NCBI GenBank assembly: GCA_947460455.1
Contig: CANHKG010000013.1
Span: 1-41,649, forward strand
Direction of reading: 5' to 3'
From: Rhodospirillales bacterium
GTDB lineage: Bacteria > Pseudomonadota > Alphaproteobacteria > Acetobacterales > Acetobacteraceae
Length of the DNA stretch: 41,649 nucleotides
Both the position numbers and the translations under genes were made by a program. The notes below the pieces were generated by a model. The model ran no database searches, was not told the origin of the DNA, and worked only from the letters and a program-made list of their open reading frames with translations. Positions 1 to 8,230 of the stretch are shown here, piece after piece (the stretch's first letter is position 1; every line of letters begins with the position of its first letter).

Positions 1-24
1 CCAGGGAGTCGAACGGAGAAAAAC

Positions 25-957
25 TCATCCGGTTTTCTGGCGCCGTTCGATCAGGGCCGTCAGGAAGGCATCGCGCCGCTTGGCCATCTCCGGGATCGGC
101 TTGCCGCCGGTGGCTTCCTGCACGCCCGCCACCAGCTGCGCCTGCAGTTCCGGCGTCATCACGGGGTTGCCCAGATCTGCCCACCAGCTGGTCACAGCCG
201 GCATCAAATGGTGCATGAACGCATCCATGCCGCCCTCGCCGCCGGCCATGTGGAAGGTGGTGTGCGGCCCCATCAGCGCCCAGCGCAGGCCCGGCCCTTC
301 GGAAATCGCGGCATCCACGTCGGCCACGCTGGCAACGCCCTCGGCCACCAGGTGCACCGCCTCGCGCCAAAGAGCGGCCTGCAGGCGGTTGGCGAGGTGG
401 CCCGGCACCTCCTTGCGGATCTCGATCGGGTATTTGCCGATGGCGCGGTAGAAGCCCATCGCGGTCTCGATCGCCGCGCGCGTGCAGTGCGGCCCCACCA
501 CCTCCACCAGCGGCACCAGATGCGGCGGGTTGAACGGGTGGCCGATCAGGATGCGCTCCGGATGGGCACAGCCTTCCGACAGCCGGCTGGCGAGCAGGCC
601 GGAGCTGGAGGAGGCGATCACCACATCCGCCCCCAGCACGGCGGCGATGCGCGGCAGCAATTGCAGCTTCACCTCGTAGCGCTCCGGCGCGTTCTCCTGC
701 ACGAACTGCGCGCCCTGCACCGCTTCCACCGGGTCGGTATGGAAGCTCCAGTTGTCAGGGTTGGCATCAGCCGTGGCGCCCAGGCGCTGCAGCACCGGCC
801 AGGCGGCGGCGATGGTGCGGCGCACGAGGTCGGCCGCGTTGGGCGAGGGATCATACACCCGCACCTTCAGCCCGCGGCTGAGGAAGGCGGCGGTCCAGCT
901 GGCGCCGATGGTGCCGGCGCCGATCACCGCGACCTGCCTGATCTCATTGCCCGTCAT
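25..957 (-). CDS. 3-hydroxyacyl-CoA dehydrogenase family protein (NAD-binding; carnitine dehydrogenase-like)
   Basis: A 310-residue soluble enzyme of the 3-hydroxyacyl-CoA / L-carnitine dehydrogenase family, expected to oxidise a 3-hydroxy acid or its CoA ester with NAD+. The N-terminus carries the Rossmann fingerprint G13-A-G15-T-I-G18. An SSSSGL segment near residue 116 and GHPFNPPHLVPLVEVV near 139-154 match the family's catalytic His/Glu region. An EVPGHLANRLQAALWREA stretch begins the helical C-terminal domain. At about 310 residues it is a stand-alone single-function form, not a fused multifunctional FadB type. The ATG at 957 is preceded by a GGGGAGA ribosome site. Substrate cannot be told from sequence; hydroxybutyryl-CoA and carnitine are both possible. 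Confidence 0.85.
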   Translation of the reverse strand: MTGNEIRQVAVIGAGTIGASWTAAFLSRGLKVRVYDPSPNAADLVRRTIAAAWPVLQRLGATADANPDNWSFHTDPVEAVQGAQFVQENAPERYEVKLQLLPRIAAVLGADVVIASSSSGLLASRLSEGCAHPERILIGHPFNPPHLVPLVEVVGPHCTRAAIETAMGFYRAIGKYPIEIRKEVPGHLANRLQAALWREAVHLVAEGVASVADVDAAISEGPGLRWALMGPHTTFHMAGGEGGMDAFMHHLMPAVTSWWADLGNPVMTPELQAQLVAGVQEATGGKPIPEMAKRRDAFLTALIERRQKTG

Positions 958-1024
958 CGCTGTCTCCCCTGGGTGCGGCGCCAGAGTGCCTCGCCGCGAT
1001 GGCCCGGAGAAGTGCCTCCGCTGC

Positions 1025-2014
1025 CTACCAGGACATCGTCGGGGCCTGCTTGGCCGTGGGCCGCACGTTGCGGCTGGCCGGGGTCCATTCCGTCACCGGC
1101 ATGTAGCGCGGGGCGAGGAACTGGTAGGTGCGCATGATCAGGTCCCACGGCACTTCCTCGCCGGGATCGCTGGCGGCCCAGCCATCCAGGATCGACTGCC
1201 AGGCGCGCTGCTCGCGGTAGAGCTGGTCGCGGATCGAGCGGATGAAGGCCTGCTGGCTTTCCATGTTGCGCAGCGCGCTCATCACCTCGCCGGTCTGCGC
1301 CGCCAGCTCGTCGAAGCGCTCCTGGAAGGTCTGCCGGGCCGTGATCGCCAGGCGGGTCACGCGGCTGGCCGCCTCCTGGCGCTGGCTGTCGCCGCGATAG
1401 GCGGCCACGAGTCGCTCCAGCCGGTTGGTGATGGCCTGCACCGGGCGCAGCAGCCGGTCGCGCAGCGCCTCGATATAGGCCAGCTCGCCGGCCAGCTCCT
1501 GCACCAGCGCCACCACGGCGTCCCTGTCCGGCAGGCCCAGCTCCGTGGCGGCGCGCTCGAAGGCCAGTTGCACCTGCTGGCGCAATGCCGGCTCGTTTTC
1601 CAGCCGCAGCAGCGGGTCGCCCTTGGCCGGGTCCGCCGCTTCCGGGTCGATCCAGGAGAGCAGCTGCAGGCGGATGATGTTCATCGCCAGGCGCTTGTGC
1701 TCGGCCGAAGGCTCCCAGCTGGCGCGGCCGGTCAGCACCTCGCTGGGCAGCTTGTCGCCCAGGCTGAGGCCGCAGACATAATCGAGGCTCTCGGCAATGA
1801 GGCCGAGCATGCGCCCATCCGCGCTGTCGTCGCCGATGCCGAATTCGCGCTGCAGGGCGCGCAGCGGCACCACCGCCTCGCGGTCGCCCAGGGTCACCAC
1901 CATCACCGGGGTGCCATCGGCACGGGCGCGGCGAAAGCTGACAGCGCCCAGCATGGTGAACACCTGGTGGTTCAGCAGGCAGCGCTCGGGTGGCGATTCG
2001 TCTTCCTGGGTCAT
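1025..2014 (-). CDS. Hypothetical helical protein, unrecognised family
   Basis: A 329-residue protein I do not recognise. It has no signal peptide or membrane segment. Residues about 15-60 look like a small mixed alpha/beta region (HQVFTMLGAVSF, VMVVTLGDREAVVPL). The rest is charged and helical, with a long Glu/Arg/Gln-rich stretch from about 160 to 270 that could form a coiled coil. Codon use matches its neighbours, so it is probably a real native gene. It lies 67 nt downstream of the start of the dehydrogenase gene on the same strand and is divergent from the EAL gene. A cytoplasmic structural or regulatory role is possible but not shown. Confidence 0.7.
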   Translation of the reverse strand: MTQEDESPPERCLLNHQVFTMLGAVSFRRARADGTPVMVVTLGDREAVVPLRALQREFGIGDDSADGRMLGLIAESLDYVCGLSLGDKLPSEVLTGRASWEPSAEHKRLAMNIIRLQLLSWIDPEAADPAKGDPLLRLENEPALRQQVQLAFERAATELGLPDRDAVVALVQELAGELAYIEALRDRLLRPVQAITNRLERLVAAYRGDSQRQEAASRVTRLAITARQTFQERFDELAAQTGEVMSALRNMESQQAFIRSIRDQLYREQRAWQSILDGWAASDPGEEVPWDLIMRTYQFLAPRYMPVTEWTPASRNVRPTAKQAPTMSW

Positions 2015-2111
2015 GGTTCCGTCTCACGAGTGCAACCCAGTTTCGCTGTACGGAGTTAACGTCACACAAATAGGAGAACGTCCCATCCATCGCGAAATCA
2101 TGTCATAGGAT

Positions 2112-2180
2112 GGGGCATCTCAACTCCGAAGAAAGATTTGTCTCTCAAATTGAGATCATCCGAATCGCGTGAGATGCCCC
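2112..2180. promoter_or_regulatory. Large dyad abutting the EAL gene start
   Basis: An exact 11-bp inverted repeat, GGGGCATCTCA at 2112-2122 and TGAGATGCCCC at 2170-2180, brackets 47 nt. Inside is a second dyad, TCTCAA-A-TTGAGA at 2143-2155, built on the same TGAGA core. The right arm ends one base before the ATG at 2182 and occupies the place of a Shine-Dalgarno sequence. It could be a multi-site operator in DNA or a leader hairpin that masks the start in RNA. Confidence 0.55.
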
Positions 2181-2181
2181 C

Positions 2182-3033
2182 ATGTCCCAGATCCGATCCA
2201 GCGACGCGACCGCCGGGTCCTTCCGCCCCAGGCGGGCCCCGCCCGTGGCCGTGCTGCATGAAACCCAGGCGGAGCGCGCCCATCTCCGCCGCCTGCGCCG
2301 CGACCTCAGCACCGCGGCAGAGCAGGAGGGATTCGTGCTGCACTACCAGCCGCGCGTGGCCCTGCGCAGCGGCGCCGTCACGGGGGCGGAAGCGCTGATC
2401 CGCTGGCCGCACCGCAAGCGCGGCCTGATGGCGCCCGGCTCCTTCATCCCGATCGCCGAGCAGGCCGGGCTGATCAGCGACATCGGCGCCTGGGTGCTGC
2501 GCGCCGCCTGCCTCTCCGCCGCCACCTGGAACCGCGACCTGCGCGTGGCCGTGAATGTGTCCGCCCGCCAGTTGCATGATCGCGAGCTGCTGCGCCAGAT
2601 CGGCGAATCGATCGAAATCTCCGGCCTGCCGCCAGAGCGGCTGGAGATCGAGCTGTCGGAGGCGATCCTGCTGGATGACGACCTGGATACGCTGCTGGCG
2701 CTGTCGGCCATCCGCGACCTGGGCGTGGGCATCACGCTCGACGATTTCGGCTCCGGCGTGGCCAGCCTGTCGATGCTCAAGCGCCTGCCGCTGGAGCTGA
2801 TCAAGCTGGACCGCAGCCTGGTGCGCACCCTGCCAGACGATGGCGAGGACGTGGCGATCGTGCAGGCGATCATCGACACAAGCCACGCGCTCGGCCTGGG
2901 CGTGGTGGCCGAAGGGGTGGAGACGGAAGCCCAGCGCAGCCTGCTCGCCGCATTGGGCTGCGACGAGGCGCAGGGCTACCTGTTCAGCCAGCCGCTGCCG
3001 GAAGACCAGTTCCGCGCCAACGCAAGCTTGTAG
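2182..3033 (+). CDS. EAL-domain cyclic-di-GMP phosphodiesterase
   Basis: A 283-residue, essentially stand-alone EAL domain with a short N-terminal extension, expected to hydrolyse c-di-GMP to pGpG in the cytoplasm. The residues needed for catalysis and metal binding are visible: E70-A71-L72, N125 in NVSARQ, E160 in ELSE, D187-D188 in LDDFGSG, K208 in IKLD and E244 in AEGVE. The domain therefore looks active rather than degenerate. There is no GGDEF, PAS, receiver or membrane segment, so control is probably through expression or a partner. No Shine-Dalgarno sequence precedes the ATG because a dyad occupies that space; an internal GTG near residue 22 is an alternative start. Confidence 0.9.
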   Translation: MSQIRSSDATAGSFRPRRAPPVAVLHETQAERAHLRRLRRDLSTAAEQEGFVLHYQPRVALRSGAVTGAEALIRWPHRKRGLMAPGSFIPIAEQAGLISDIGAWVLRAACLSAATWNRDLRVAVNVSARQLHDRELLRQIGESIEISGLPPERLEIELSEAILLDDDLDTLLALSAIRDLGVGITLDDFGSGVASLSMLKRLPLELIKLDRSLVRTLPDDGEDVAIVQAIIDTSHALGLGVVAEGVETEAQRSLLAALGCDEAQGYLFSQPLPEDQFRANASL

Positions 3034-3076
3034 CACGGGGCTTGCGGGGGGCTGGGCGCGGGGCCATTACAGGCTG

Positions 3077-3382
3077 GTGAGCATCCCCCTCGAAGCCTTC
3101 ATCCTCGACCATCTGCGCGCCCGCCTGCCGGGATCGGCTGATCCCGTGGAGGTGGCGCGCGCCTTCCAGGCCGCCACCCAGCCCGAAAGTGCGGATCCGG
3201 AGGCGTGGCACCGCCACCTTTCCGCCGTGCGGCGCGCGGCGGTTCGCCTGGCGGGGGAACGCCGGCTGGAGATCCTGCGCAAGGGCAAGCCGGTGCCGCC
3301 AGAGGCCGCGCGCGGCGTGATCCGCCTGCGCATGCTGCCCGAACCCGCCCCTGATGAGACAACCGCCGAGGGAGAGGCATGA
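3077..3382 (+). CDS. DUF3253-like small protein
   Basis: A 101-residue protein starting at GTG 3077. It resembles the DUF3253 family: an N-terminal helix (EAFILDHLRARL), a DPVEVARAF segment, then the family-like run VRRAAVRLAGERRLEI-RKGKPVPP-ARGVIRLRM. The fold looks like a small winged-helix-type domain; its function is unknown. It begins 43 nt after the EAL gene and its stop codon overlaps the next gene by ATGA (3379-3382), so it is translationally coupled to the lipoprotein gene. A longer open frame extends upstream through the EAL gene, but that part is only a frame shadow. Confidence 0.7.
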   Translation: MSIPLEAFILDHLRARLPGSADPVEVARAFQAATQPESADPEAWHRHLSAVRRAAVRLAGERRLEILRKGKPVPPEAARGVIRLRMLPEPAPDETTAEGEA

Positions 3383-3843
3383 TGCGCCTTGCCGCCCTGC
3401 TCCTCGCCCTGCTGCTGCCGGCCTGCCGTGGCACCGGGGCCGATGGGCTGCCCGCGCCGGAGCCGATGGACATGGCCCATCTGTCCCGCCCCGGCACGCC
3501 CAACACCGCGCTCGCCGCACCGCCCGGCTTCAGCCCGGCGCCCGATCTCGAAACGCGCCGCTACCCCGTGCCGCCAGACCGGCTCTATGCCGCGATCCGC
3601 AGCGTGGCCCTGGCACAGCCGCGCACCCAGCTGCACGCCGCCTTCGATGACCGCATGCAGGCGCATTTCGTCGCCCGCAGCGCCCTGCTGAACTTCCCGG
3701 ACCTGATCGCCGTGCAGGTCACGCCCGACTCAGGGCTGATCCTGTGGTCGCGCAGCATCTATGGCCGCTCCGATTTCGGCGTGAACCGCGCCCGGCTGGC
3801 AGCATGGCTGGCGGCGCTGGACGCGGCGTTGCCGCCCTCCTGA
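3379..3843 (+). CDS. DUF1499-like lipoprotein
   Basis: A 154-residue protein with a short lipoprotein signal peptide ending in the lipobox LLPAC, so it is probably lipid-anchored facing the periplasm. The C-terminal half carries the DUF1499-type pattern: a phenylalanine-proline-aspartate segment (LNFPDLIAVQV), then LWSRSIYGRSDFGVNRARLAAWL, where the SRS-G-SD-GVN-R-WL spacing is typical of the family. Biochemical role is unknown. It overlaps the DUF3253-like gene by 4 nt and starts ATGATG, so either Met could be used. It is followed by an inverted repeat that terminates the opposite strand. Confidence 0.8.
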   Translation: MMRLAALLLALLLPACRGTGADGLPAPEPMDMAHLSRPGTPNTALAAPPGFSPAPDLETRRYPVPPDRLYAAIRSVALAQPRTQLHAAFDDRMQAHFVARSALLNFPDLIAVQVTPDSGLILWSRSIYGRSDFGVNRARLAAWLAALDAALPPS

Positions 3844-3851
3844 AACGCCCC

Positions 3852-3898
3852 TTAAACAAAAACGCCCCGCCGGCGTGCCGAAACACGCGGGCGGGGCG
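3852..3898 (-). terminator. Rho-independent terminator for the 45-codon gene
   Basis: On the minus strand a 9-bp GC stem (3863-3871 with 3890-3898) continues after one G-G mismatch into a 5-bp stem around a 6-nt loop (3878-3883). It is followed by a T-rich tail corresponding to TTTTTGTTTAAG. It lies 18 nt past the stop of the small secreted-peptide gene. On the plus strand there is no T-tract, so it is not a terminator for the DUF1499-like gene. Confidence 0.8.
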
Positions 3899-3915
3899 CC
3901 TGGGAAAAGCCCAGC

Positions 3916-4053
3916 CTAGCAGCGGGTGATCCAGCCCGAGGTGGTGTACACCCGCGTGCACTTGGATTGCGCATCCGCCTGGCTGCCAGCCAGCAGCGGG
4001 GCAAAGACGGCGGCGAACAGGGCCAGCGAGAGAATGGCGGCAATCTTGCGCAT
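3916..4053 (-). CDS. Tiny secreted two-cysteine peptide (45 aa)
   Basis: A 45-codon gene encoding a Sec-type signal peptide (MRK, then an Ala/Leu/Phe-rich core over residues 4-22, and a plausible AXA cleavage site A26-D-A28). The mature peptide would be only 17 residues, QSKCTRVYTTSGWITRC, with Cys32 and Cys45 able to form one disulfide. The ATG at 4053 has GGAG eight bases upstream. A promoter-like sequence lies upstream and a strong intrinsic terminator follows the TAG, so the gene is a complete monocistronic unit. I do not recognise a family. It could be a periplasmic structural, signalling or toxic peptide; nothing in the sequence decides between these. Confidence 0.7.
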   Translation of the reverse strand: MRKIAAILSLALFAAVFAPLLAGSQADAQSKCTRVYTTSGWITRC

Positions 4054-4112
4054 CGGGCACTCCATAAGCTGCGGCACTCACCCGGAGCCCGCGGATTGAA
4101 AAGCCGCTGCCT

Positions 4113-4141
4113 ACGCTACGAAAGACTCGTTCCGCGTGCAA
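4113..4141 (-). promoter_or_regulatory. Putative sigma-70-type promoter of the 45-codon gene
   Basis: Read on the minus strand: TTGCAC (4141-4136), a 17-nt spacer, then TAGCGT (4118-4113), about 60 nt upstream of the ATG at 4053. Spacing is ideal and the surrounding DNA is more AT-rich than the genes. The -10 is only a partial match, so this is a prediction. Confidence 0.4.
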
Positions 4142-4204
4142 CTGTAACGATTCATTAATCCAACACCCACGGCGAGACAATGCGGAACGATGCCCGTACG
4201 GCCG

Positions 4205-6055
4205 CTATTCCGCGTGGGACTGCACCACCGCCAGCACCTGGTCCCCGTAGCGCACCAGCTTGGAGGCGCCAACGCCCTTCACCTCGCCCAGCTCGCCCAG
4301 GCTGTCTGGCCGTACTGCGGCGATCTCGCGCAACGTGGTGTCGTGAAAAATCACGTAGGGCGGCACGCCCTGGGTCTTCGCCTCGCCGGCGCGCCACTGG
4401 CGCAGCGCCTCGAACAACCCGGCGGCCTCGGGGGAGCCGGTGGCCTCCAGCACCGCCGCGGCGCGCTTGGCCCGCAGCCGCGGCCGCGGCCCGGCCAGCG
4501 TGTCCTCGCGCAGCATCACCGTCTCCTGGCCCTTCAGGATCGGCCGCGCCTTCTCGTCCACCAGGCTCAGCGTGGCGAATTCGCCGGTATCGACGTTGAG
4601 CGCCCCGCGCGCCACCAGCTGGCGGATCACGCCGCGCCAGAACTCCTTGCTGCGCTCCGCCCCCACGCCGAAGGTCGGCAACCGGTCATGGCCCCGCTGC
4701 ATGATCGCGTCGGTCACGGTGCCAAGCAGCACGGAAATCACATGCCCGGCGCCGAAACGCTGGCCGGTGCGGTACACGGCAGACAGCGCCTTCTGCGCAT
4801 CGATCGTGCCGTCGAACAGCCCCACCGGGCTCTGGCAATTGTCGCAATGGCCGCAGGGCGCGGGCAGGTCCTCGCCGAAGCAGCCCAGCAGCTGGCGGGT
4901 GCGGCATTCCACCGTCTCCGTCAGCGAGATCATCATCTCCAGCCGCGCCCGCTTGGCACGCAGCTGCTCCTCCGGCGCGTTGGAGGAATTGAGCCAGTAG
5001 CGCGCCCGGGCGATGTCCTCCCCGCCATACAGCAGCAGCGTGTCGCTGGGCTCGCTGTCACGCCCGGCGCGGCCGATCTGCTGGTAGTAGGATTCCGGGC
5101 TGTCCGGCATGTCCAGATGCGCCACGAAGCGCACATCCGGCCGGTCGATCCCCATGCCGAAGGCGATGGTCGCCACGATCACCACCGGCTCGCCGGAGCG
5201 GAACCGCGCAGCCGCGGCGCGCTTGGTGGCGGGATCGAGCCCGGCATGGAAGGCGATGGCCGGATAGCCCTTGCCGGCCAGGGACTCGGCCATGCGCTCG
5301 GTCTTGGCCCGGCTGCCGCAATAGATGATGCCGGCCTCGCCCTTGTGGCGCTGCAGCAACGAAAGCAGCTGCTGCGTCTCGCCCACCTTGGCCTCGGCGG
5401 CCAGATGCAGGTTGGGGCGATGGAAGCTGGCCGCGAACACCTCGGCCGTGGGCATGTCCAGCGCGGCGAGGATGTCGTCGCGCGTGCGCGGATCCGCCGT
5501 GGCGGTCAGCGCCATGCGCGGCACGCCGGGGAAAAGCTGGGCGAGGCGGGCGAGGTCGCGATATTCCGGGCGGAACTCGTGGCCCCATTGGCTGACGCAA
5601 TGCGCCTCGTCGATCGCCACCAGCGCCACTTCCTGGCGCTGCAGCCGCTCCAGCGTGCCCGGCGACAGCAGCCGCTCCGGCGACACGTACAGCAGGTCCA
5701 GCATGCCGGCATCCAGCTCGCGGCCGACGCGGCGATGCTCCTCCGGCTCCAGCTCGGAATGCAGCGCGGCCGCCGCCACGCCCACCTGGCGGAGTGCTGC
5801 CACCTGGTCGTCCATCAGCGCGATCAGCGGCGAGATCACGATAGCGGTGCCATGCCGGCACAAAGCGGGGATCTGGTAACACAGCGACTTGCCGCCGCCC
5901 GTGGGCATCAGCACCAGCGCATCGCCGCCGGCGAGCACATGGGTGATCGCCTGCTCCTGCAGGCCGCGGAAGCTGGGATAGCCGAAGACCCGGCGCAGCA
6001 CGCCGCGCGGGTCGTCCGCCATCGGCGCATCCAGCGCCATGGGCGATGCGTCCAT
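4205..6055 (-). CDS. recQ: ATP-dependent DNA helicase RecQ
   Basis: A 616-residue RecQ, a 3'-5' DNA helicase acting in RecF-pathway recombination and fork repair. Walker A is P51-T-G-G-G-K-S57. The DEAH box with the RecQ aromatic loop reads DEAHCVSQWGHEFRPEY. The C-terminal helicase lobe includes GRAGRDSEPS. The zinc module is visible as CRTRQLLGCFGE followed by CGHCDNC. A C-terminal HRDC domain (LFEALRQWRAGEAKTQGVPPYVIF) completes the usual bacterial architecture and length. It starts 21 nt after the OmpA-domain gene on the same strand, so the two may be cotranscribed, though no functional link is evident. A 1431-codon plus-strand open frame across this region is a GC-driven shadow. Confidence 0.96.
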   Translation of the reverse strand: MDASPMALDAPMADDPRGVLRRVFGYPSFRGLQEQAITHVLAGGDALVLMPTGGGKSLCYQIPALCRHGTAIVISPLIALMDDQVAALRQVGVAAAALHSELEPEEHRRVGRELDAGMLDLLYVSPERLLSPGTLERLQRQEVALVAIDEAHCVSQWGHEFRPEYRDLARLAQLFPGVPRMALTATADPRTRDDILAALDMPTAEVFAASFHRPNLHLAAEAKVGETQQLLSLLQRHKGEAGIIYCGSRAKTERMAESLAGKGYPAIAFHAGLDPATKRAAAARFRSGEPVVIVATIAFGMGIDRPDVRFVAHLDMPDSPESYYQQIGRAGRDSEPSDTLLLYGGEDIARARYWLNSSNAPEEQLRAKRARLEMMISLTETVECRTRQLLGCFGEDLPAPCGHCDNCQSPVGLFDGTIDAQKALSAVYRTGQRFGAGHVISVLLGTVTDAIMQRGHDRLPTFGVGAERSKEFWRGVIRQLVARGALNVDTGEFATLSLVDEKARPILKGQETVMLREDTLAGPRPRLRAKRAAAVLEATGSPEAAGLFEALRQWRAGEAKTQGVPPYVIFHDTTLREIAAVRPDSLGELGEVKGVGASKLVRYGDQVLAVVQSHAE

Positions 6056-6076
6056 GCGGGGCTCAGCCAGCTCCGC

Positions 6077-6469
6077 TCACGGGGCGCGAACGACGATCTC
6101 CACGCGCCGCGCCTCCTCGCTGGTGCCAACCGCGTTCACCGAGCCCTCGCCCACGCGGGCGATGCGGGCCGGCGCGATGCCGGCCTCGGCGATCCGGTCG
6201 CTCACGAGCTGGGCGCGCAGCAGCGAAAGATACAGGTTGGCCTGGCGGCTGCCGGTGGTGCTGGCGAAGCCGAACACTTCCACCCGCATCGCCGGGTTCT
6301 GCCGCGCATAGTTGGCGGCCGCGGCCACCACGTCCTGCGCGGTCGGGTCCATCTCACCGGACCAGGAATGGAAGAACACGATGAACTTCTGCTCGGCCCG
6401 CGCCGGAACGGCAGACACGGCCAGCAGGGCGGCGAAGGCGGCGGTCAGGATCGCGATGCGGCGGCGCAT
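6077..6469 (-). CDS. Small secreted OmpA/MotB-domain protein
   Basis: A 130-residue protein with a clear signal peptide (MRRR, hydrophobic core, PARAE cleavage region), followed directly by an OmpA-like domain. Within it are FIVFFHSWSGEMDPTAQDVV, a VEVFGFASTTGS strand corresponding to the family's GHTD strand, and the helix NLYLSLLRAQLVSDRIAEAGI ending RRVEIVVR. OmpA domains usually bind peptidoglycan, but the canonical GHTD aspartate region here is GFAS, so binding may be weakened. There is no lipobox and no beta-barrel, so it is probably a soluble periplasmic protein. GGAG precedes the ATG, and recQ lies 21 nt downstream. Confidence 0.8.
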   Translation of the reverse strand: MRRRIAILTAAFAALLAVSAVPARAEQKFIVFFHSWSGEMDPTAQDVVAAAANYARQNPAMRVEVFGFASTTGSRQANLYLSLLRAQLVSDRIAEAGIAPARIARVGEGSVNAVGTSEEARRVEIVVRAP

Positions 6470-6580
6470 GCCGGAGACTCCGTGCAGGATAAGGCCCCTA
6501 GGTGCGCCAGCGGCGCGGGCCGCGTCAATCGCGGATACGGCCCCGCACTGGTCTCCTCCCGCCGCCGCCGCGGCGAGGCC

Positions 6581-8230
6581 TCATCCCGCCGCCGCCACGG
6601 CGCGGCCGGCGGAAAGCCGCCAGATCCGGTCCAGCCGCTCCGCCCCGGTCAGCCGATGGGCGATCAGCAGCACGGTGCGCCCGGCGGCACCCTCGTTCAG
6701 CGCCTGGAAGAATTCCCGCTCCGTGGCGGCATCCAGCCCCGCACAGGGCTCGTCCAGCACCAGGATCGGCGCTTCGGACAGCAACGCCCGCGCCAGCGCC
6801 AGCCGCCGCCCCTGCCCGCCCGAAAGCCCCAGCCCGCCCTCGCCCAGCCAGGTGTCCAGCCCCTGCGGCAGGGCGCGCACCACCTCGGCCAGCCGTGCCG
6901 CCTCCAGCGCCGCCCAAAGCCGCGAATCGTCCGCCGCCGCGCCGGGGGGCAGGCCGAGGGCGAGGTTGGCGCGAATCGTGTCGCTGAACAGATGCGTGGC
7001 CTGGGAGAGCCAGGCGCAGCGCGCCCGCACCGCATCATCCCCCAGCGCGGCGATATCGGTGCCACCGAGCAGGATCCGCCCCTCCTGCGGCCGTGCCACC
7101 TTCAGCAGCAATGCGGCCAGCGTGGACTTGCCGGCGCCAGAGGGCCCCAGCAGCGCCACCCGGCTGCCCTGCGGGATATCGAGCGTGAGCCCGTCCAGCA
7201 CCTTCGGCCGGTCCGCCGCCCAGGCAAAATGCACGCCGTCGAACCGGATCGCGCTGCCGGCGGGCATGGGCGCCGGGGGCATGGAAGCTTGCGGCAACGG
7301 CCCGTCGGCCACCTCCAGCACCCGCCCGGCGGCACGCGCCGCATGCCCTGCGGCCACGCCCACGCGCGGCAGGATCGCCACCGCTTCGAACGCCGCCACC
7401 ACCAGGAAGGCCACCGCCACCAGCGCCGCGTTGCCCTGGCCGAGGGCGAAGACCAGCACCGCCAGCAGCGCCGCCTGCCCGGCCAGGAACGCCGCCGCCC
7501 CGGCCAGCGCCGCGCGCGTGGCCAGCGTGTGCTGGGCGGAGAGCAGCCCGGCCTCGCGCCCCTGCACCGTGGCCAGCATCCGCCCCTCGGCCCCAAAGGC
7601 GCGCACCTCGCGCAGCCCGGCCAGCGTATCCAGGCACGCGATGCGCAGCCCGGCGAAGGCCCCGGCGATGCGCCCACTCTCCCGCCAGCTGATCCGTGCG
7701 GCCAGCAAGGGCAGCCCGAAGGCGGCCAGCGCGAACAGCGCCACCACCACCACGGCCAGCGCCACATTCACCGCCCCGATCACCCAGGCCAGCACCGGCA
7801 GCAGCAACGCCGCCCCGGCCAACGGCACCAGGATGCGGATATAAAGAATGTCCAGCGCCTCGATATCGCCCACCAGGCGCGACAGCACGTCCCCGGCACG
7901 CCGGAACCCCAGCCCGCCGGCGGCACGTGCCGCCAACCCGCGGAAAAACCACACCCGCAACGCCGCCAAAGCGCGAAACAGCGCATCATGCGTGGCCATG
8001 CGCTCGCCGTAGCGCAGCACGATGCGCAGCGCGCCCAGGCTGCGCAGCGCCACGGCGGCCGCAACCGGCCCCGCCACCGCCCCGCCCAGCGCCGCGGCCC
8101 CCACGGTGAACCCGGCCTGCGTCATCAACAGCAACGCCGCGAGCAGTGCGGCCAGGGAGAGCACCACCCCGGCCGTCAGCCAGCCCGCCTGCGGGCGCCA
8201 CAGCGCCATGATGCGCCACAGCGCGCTCAT
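6581..8230 (-). CDS. cydC: Thiol reductant ABC exporter, subunit CydC
   Basis: A 549-residue fused permease-ATPase half-transporter. Residues about 1-300 contain the hydrophobic ABC exporter transmembrane domain. The C-terminal nucleotide-binding domain shows Walker A GPSGAGKST, signature LSGGQGRRLALARAL and Walker B ILVLDEPCAG. With CydD it forms a heterodimeric inner-membrane exporter linked to periplasmic thiol/heme homeostasis and cytochrome bd assembly. Its ATG overlaps the cydD stop by 4 nt (ATGA), so the two are coupled. Assignment to C rather than D rests on order and sequence style. No cydA or cydB lies in the window. Confidence 0.88.
   Translation of the reverse strand: MSALWRIMALWRPQAGWLTAGVVLSLAALLAALLLMTQAGFTVGAAALGGAVAGPVAAAVALRSLGALRIVLRYGERMATHDALFRALAALRVWFFRGLAARAAGGLGFRRAGDVLSRLVGDIEALDILYIRILVPLAGAALLLPVLAWVIGAVNVALAVVVVALFALAAFGLPLLAARISWRESGRIAGAFAGLRIACLDTLAGLREVRAFGAEGRMLATVQGREAGLLSAQHTLATRAALAGAAAFLAGQAALLAVLVFALGQGNAALVAVAFLVVAAFEAVAILPRVGVAAGHAARAAGRVLEVADGPLPQASMPPAPMPAGSAIRFDGVHFAWAADRPKVLDGLTLDIPQGSRVALLGPSGAGKSTLAALLLKVARPQEGRILLGGTDIAALGDDAVRARCAWLSQATHLFSDTIRANLALGLPPGAAADDSRLWAALEAARLAEVVRALPQGLDTWLGEGGLGLSGGQGRRLALARALLSEAPILVLDEPCAGLDAATEREFFQALNEGAAGRTVLLIAHRLTGAERLDRIWRLSAGRAVAAAG

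Noticed and set aside
9-50. Hairpin with TCGAACGG/CCGTTCGA arms over the stop of the first gene
   Set aside because: The pairing is real but the loop is interrupted by a bulge and there is no T-tract on the minus strand, so I do not call it a terminator.
6556-6606. Short direct repeat of TCCCGCCGCCGCC-type sequence near the cydC stop
   Set aside because: Simple GC-rich codon repetition; no sign of a functional or mobile repeat.
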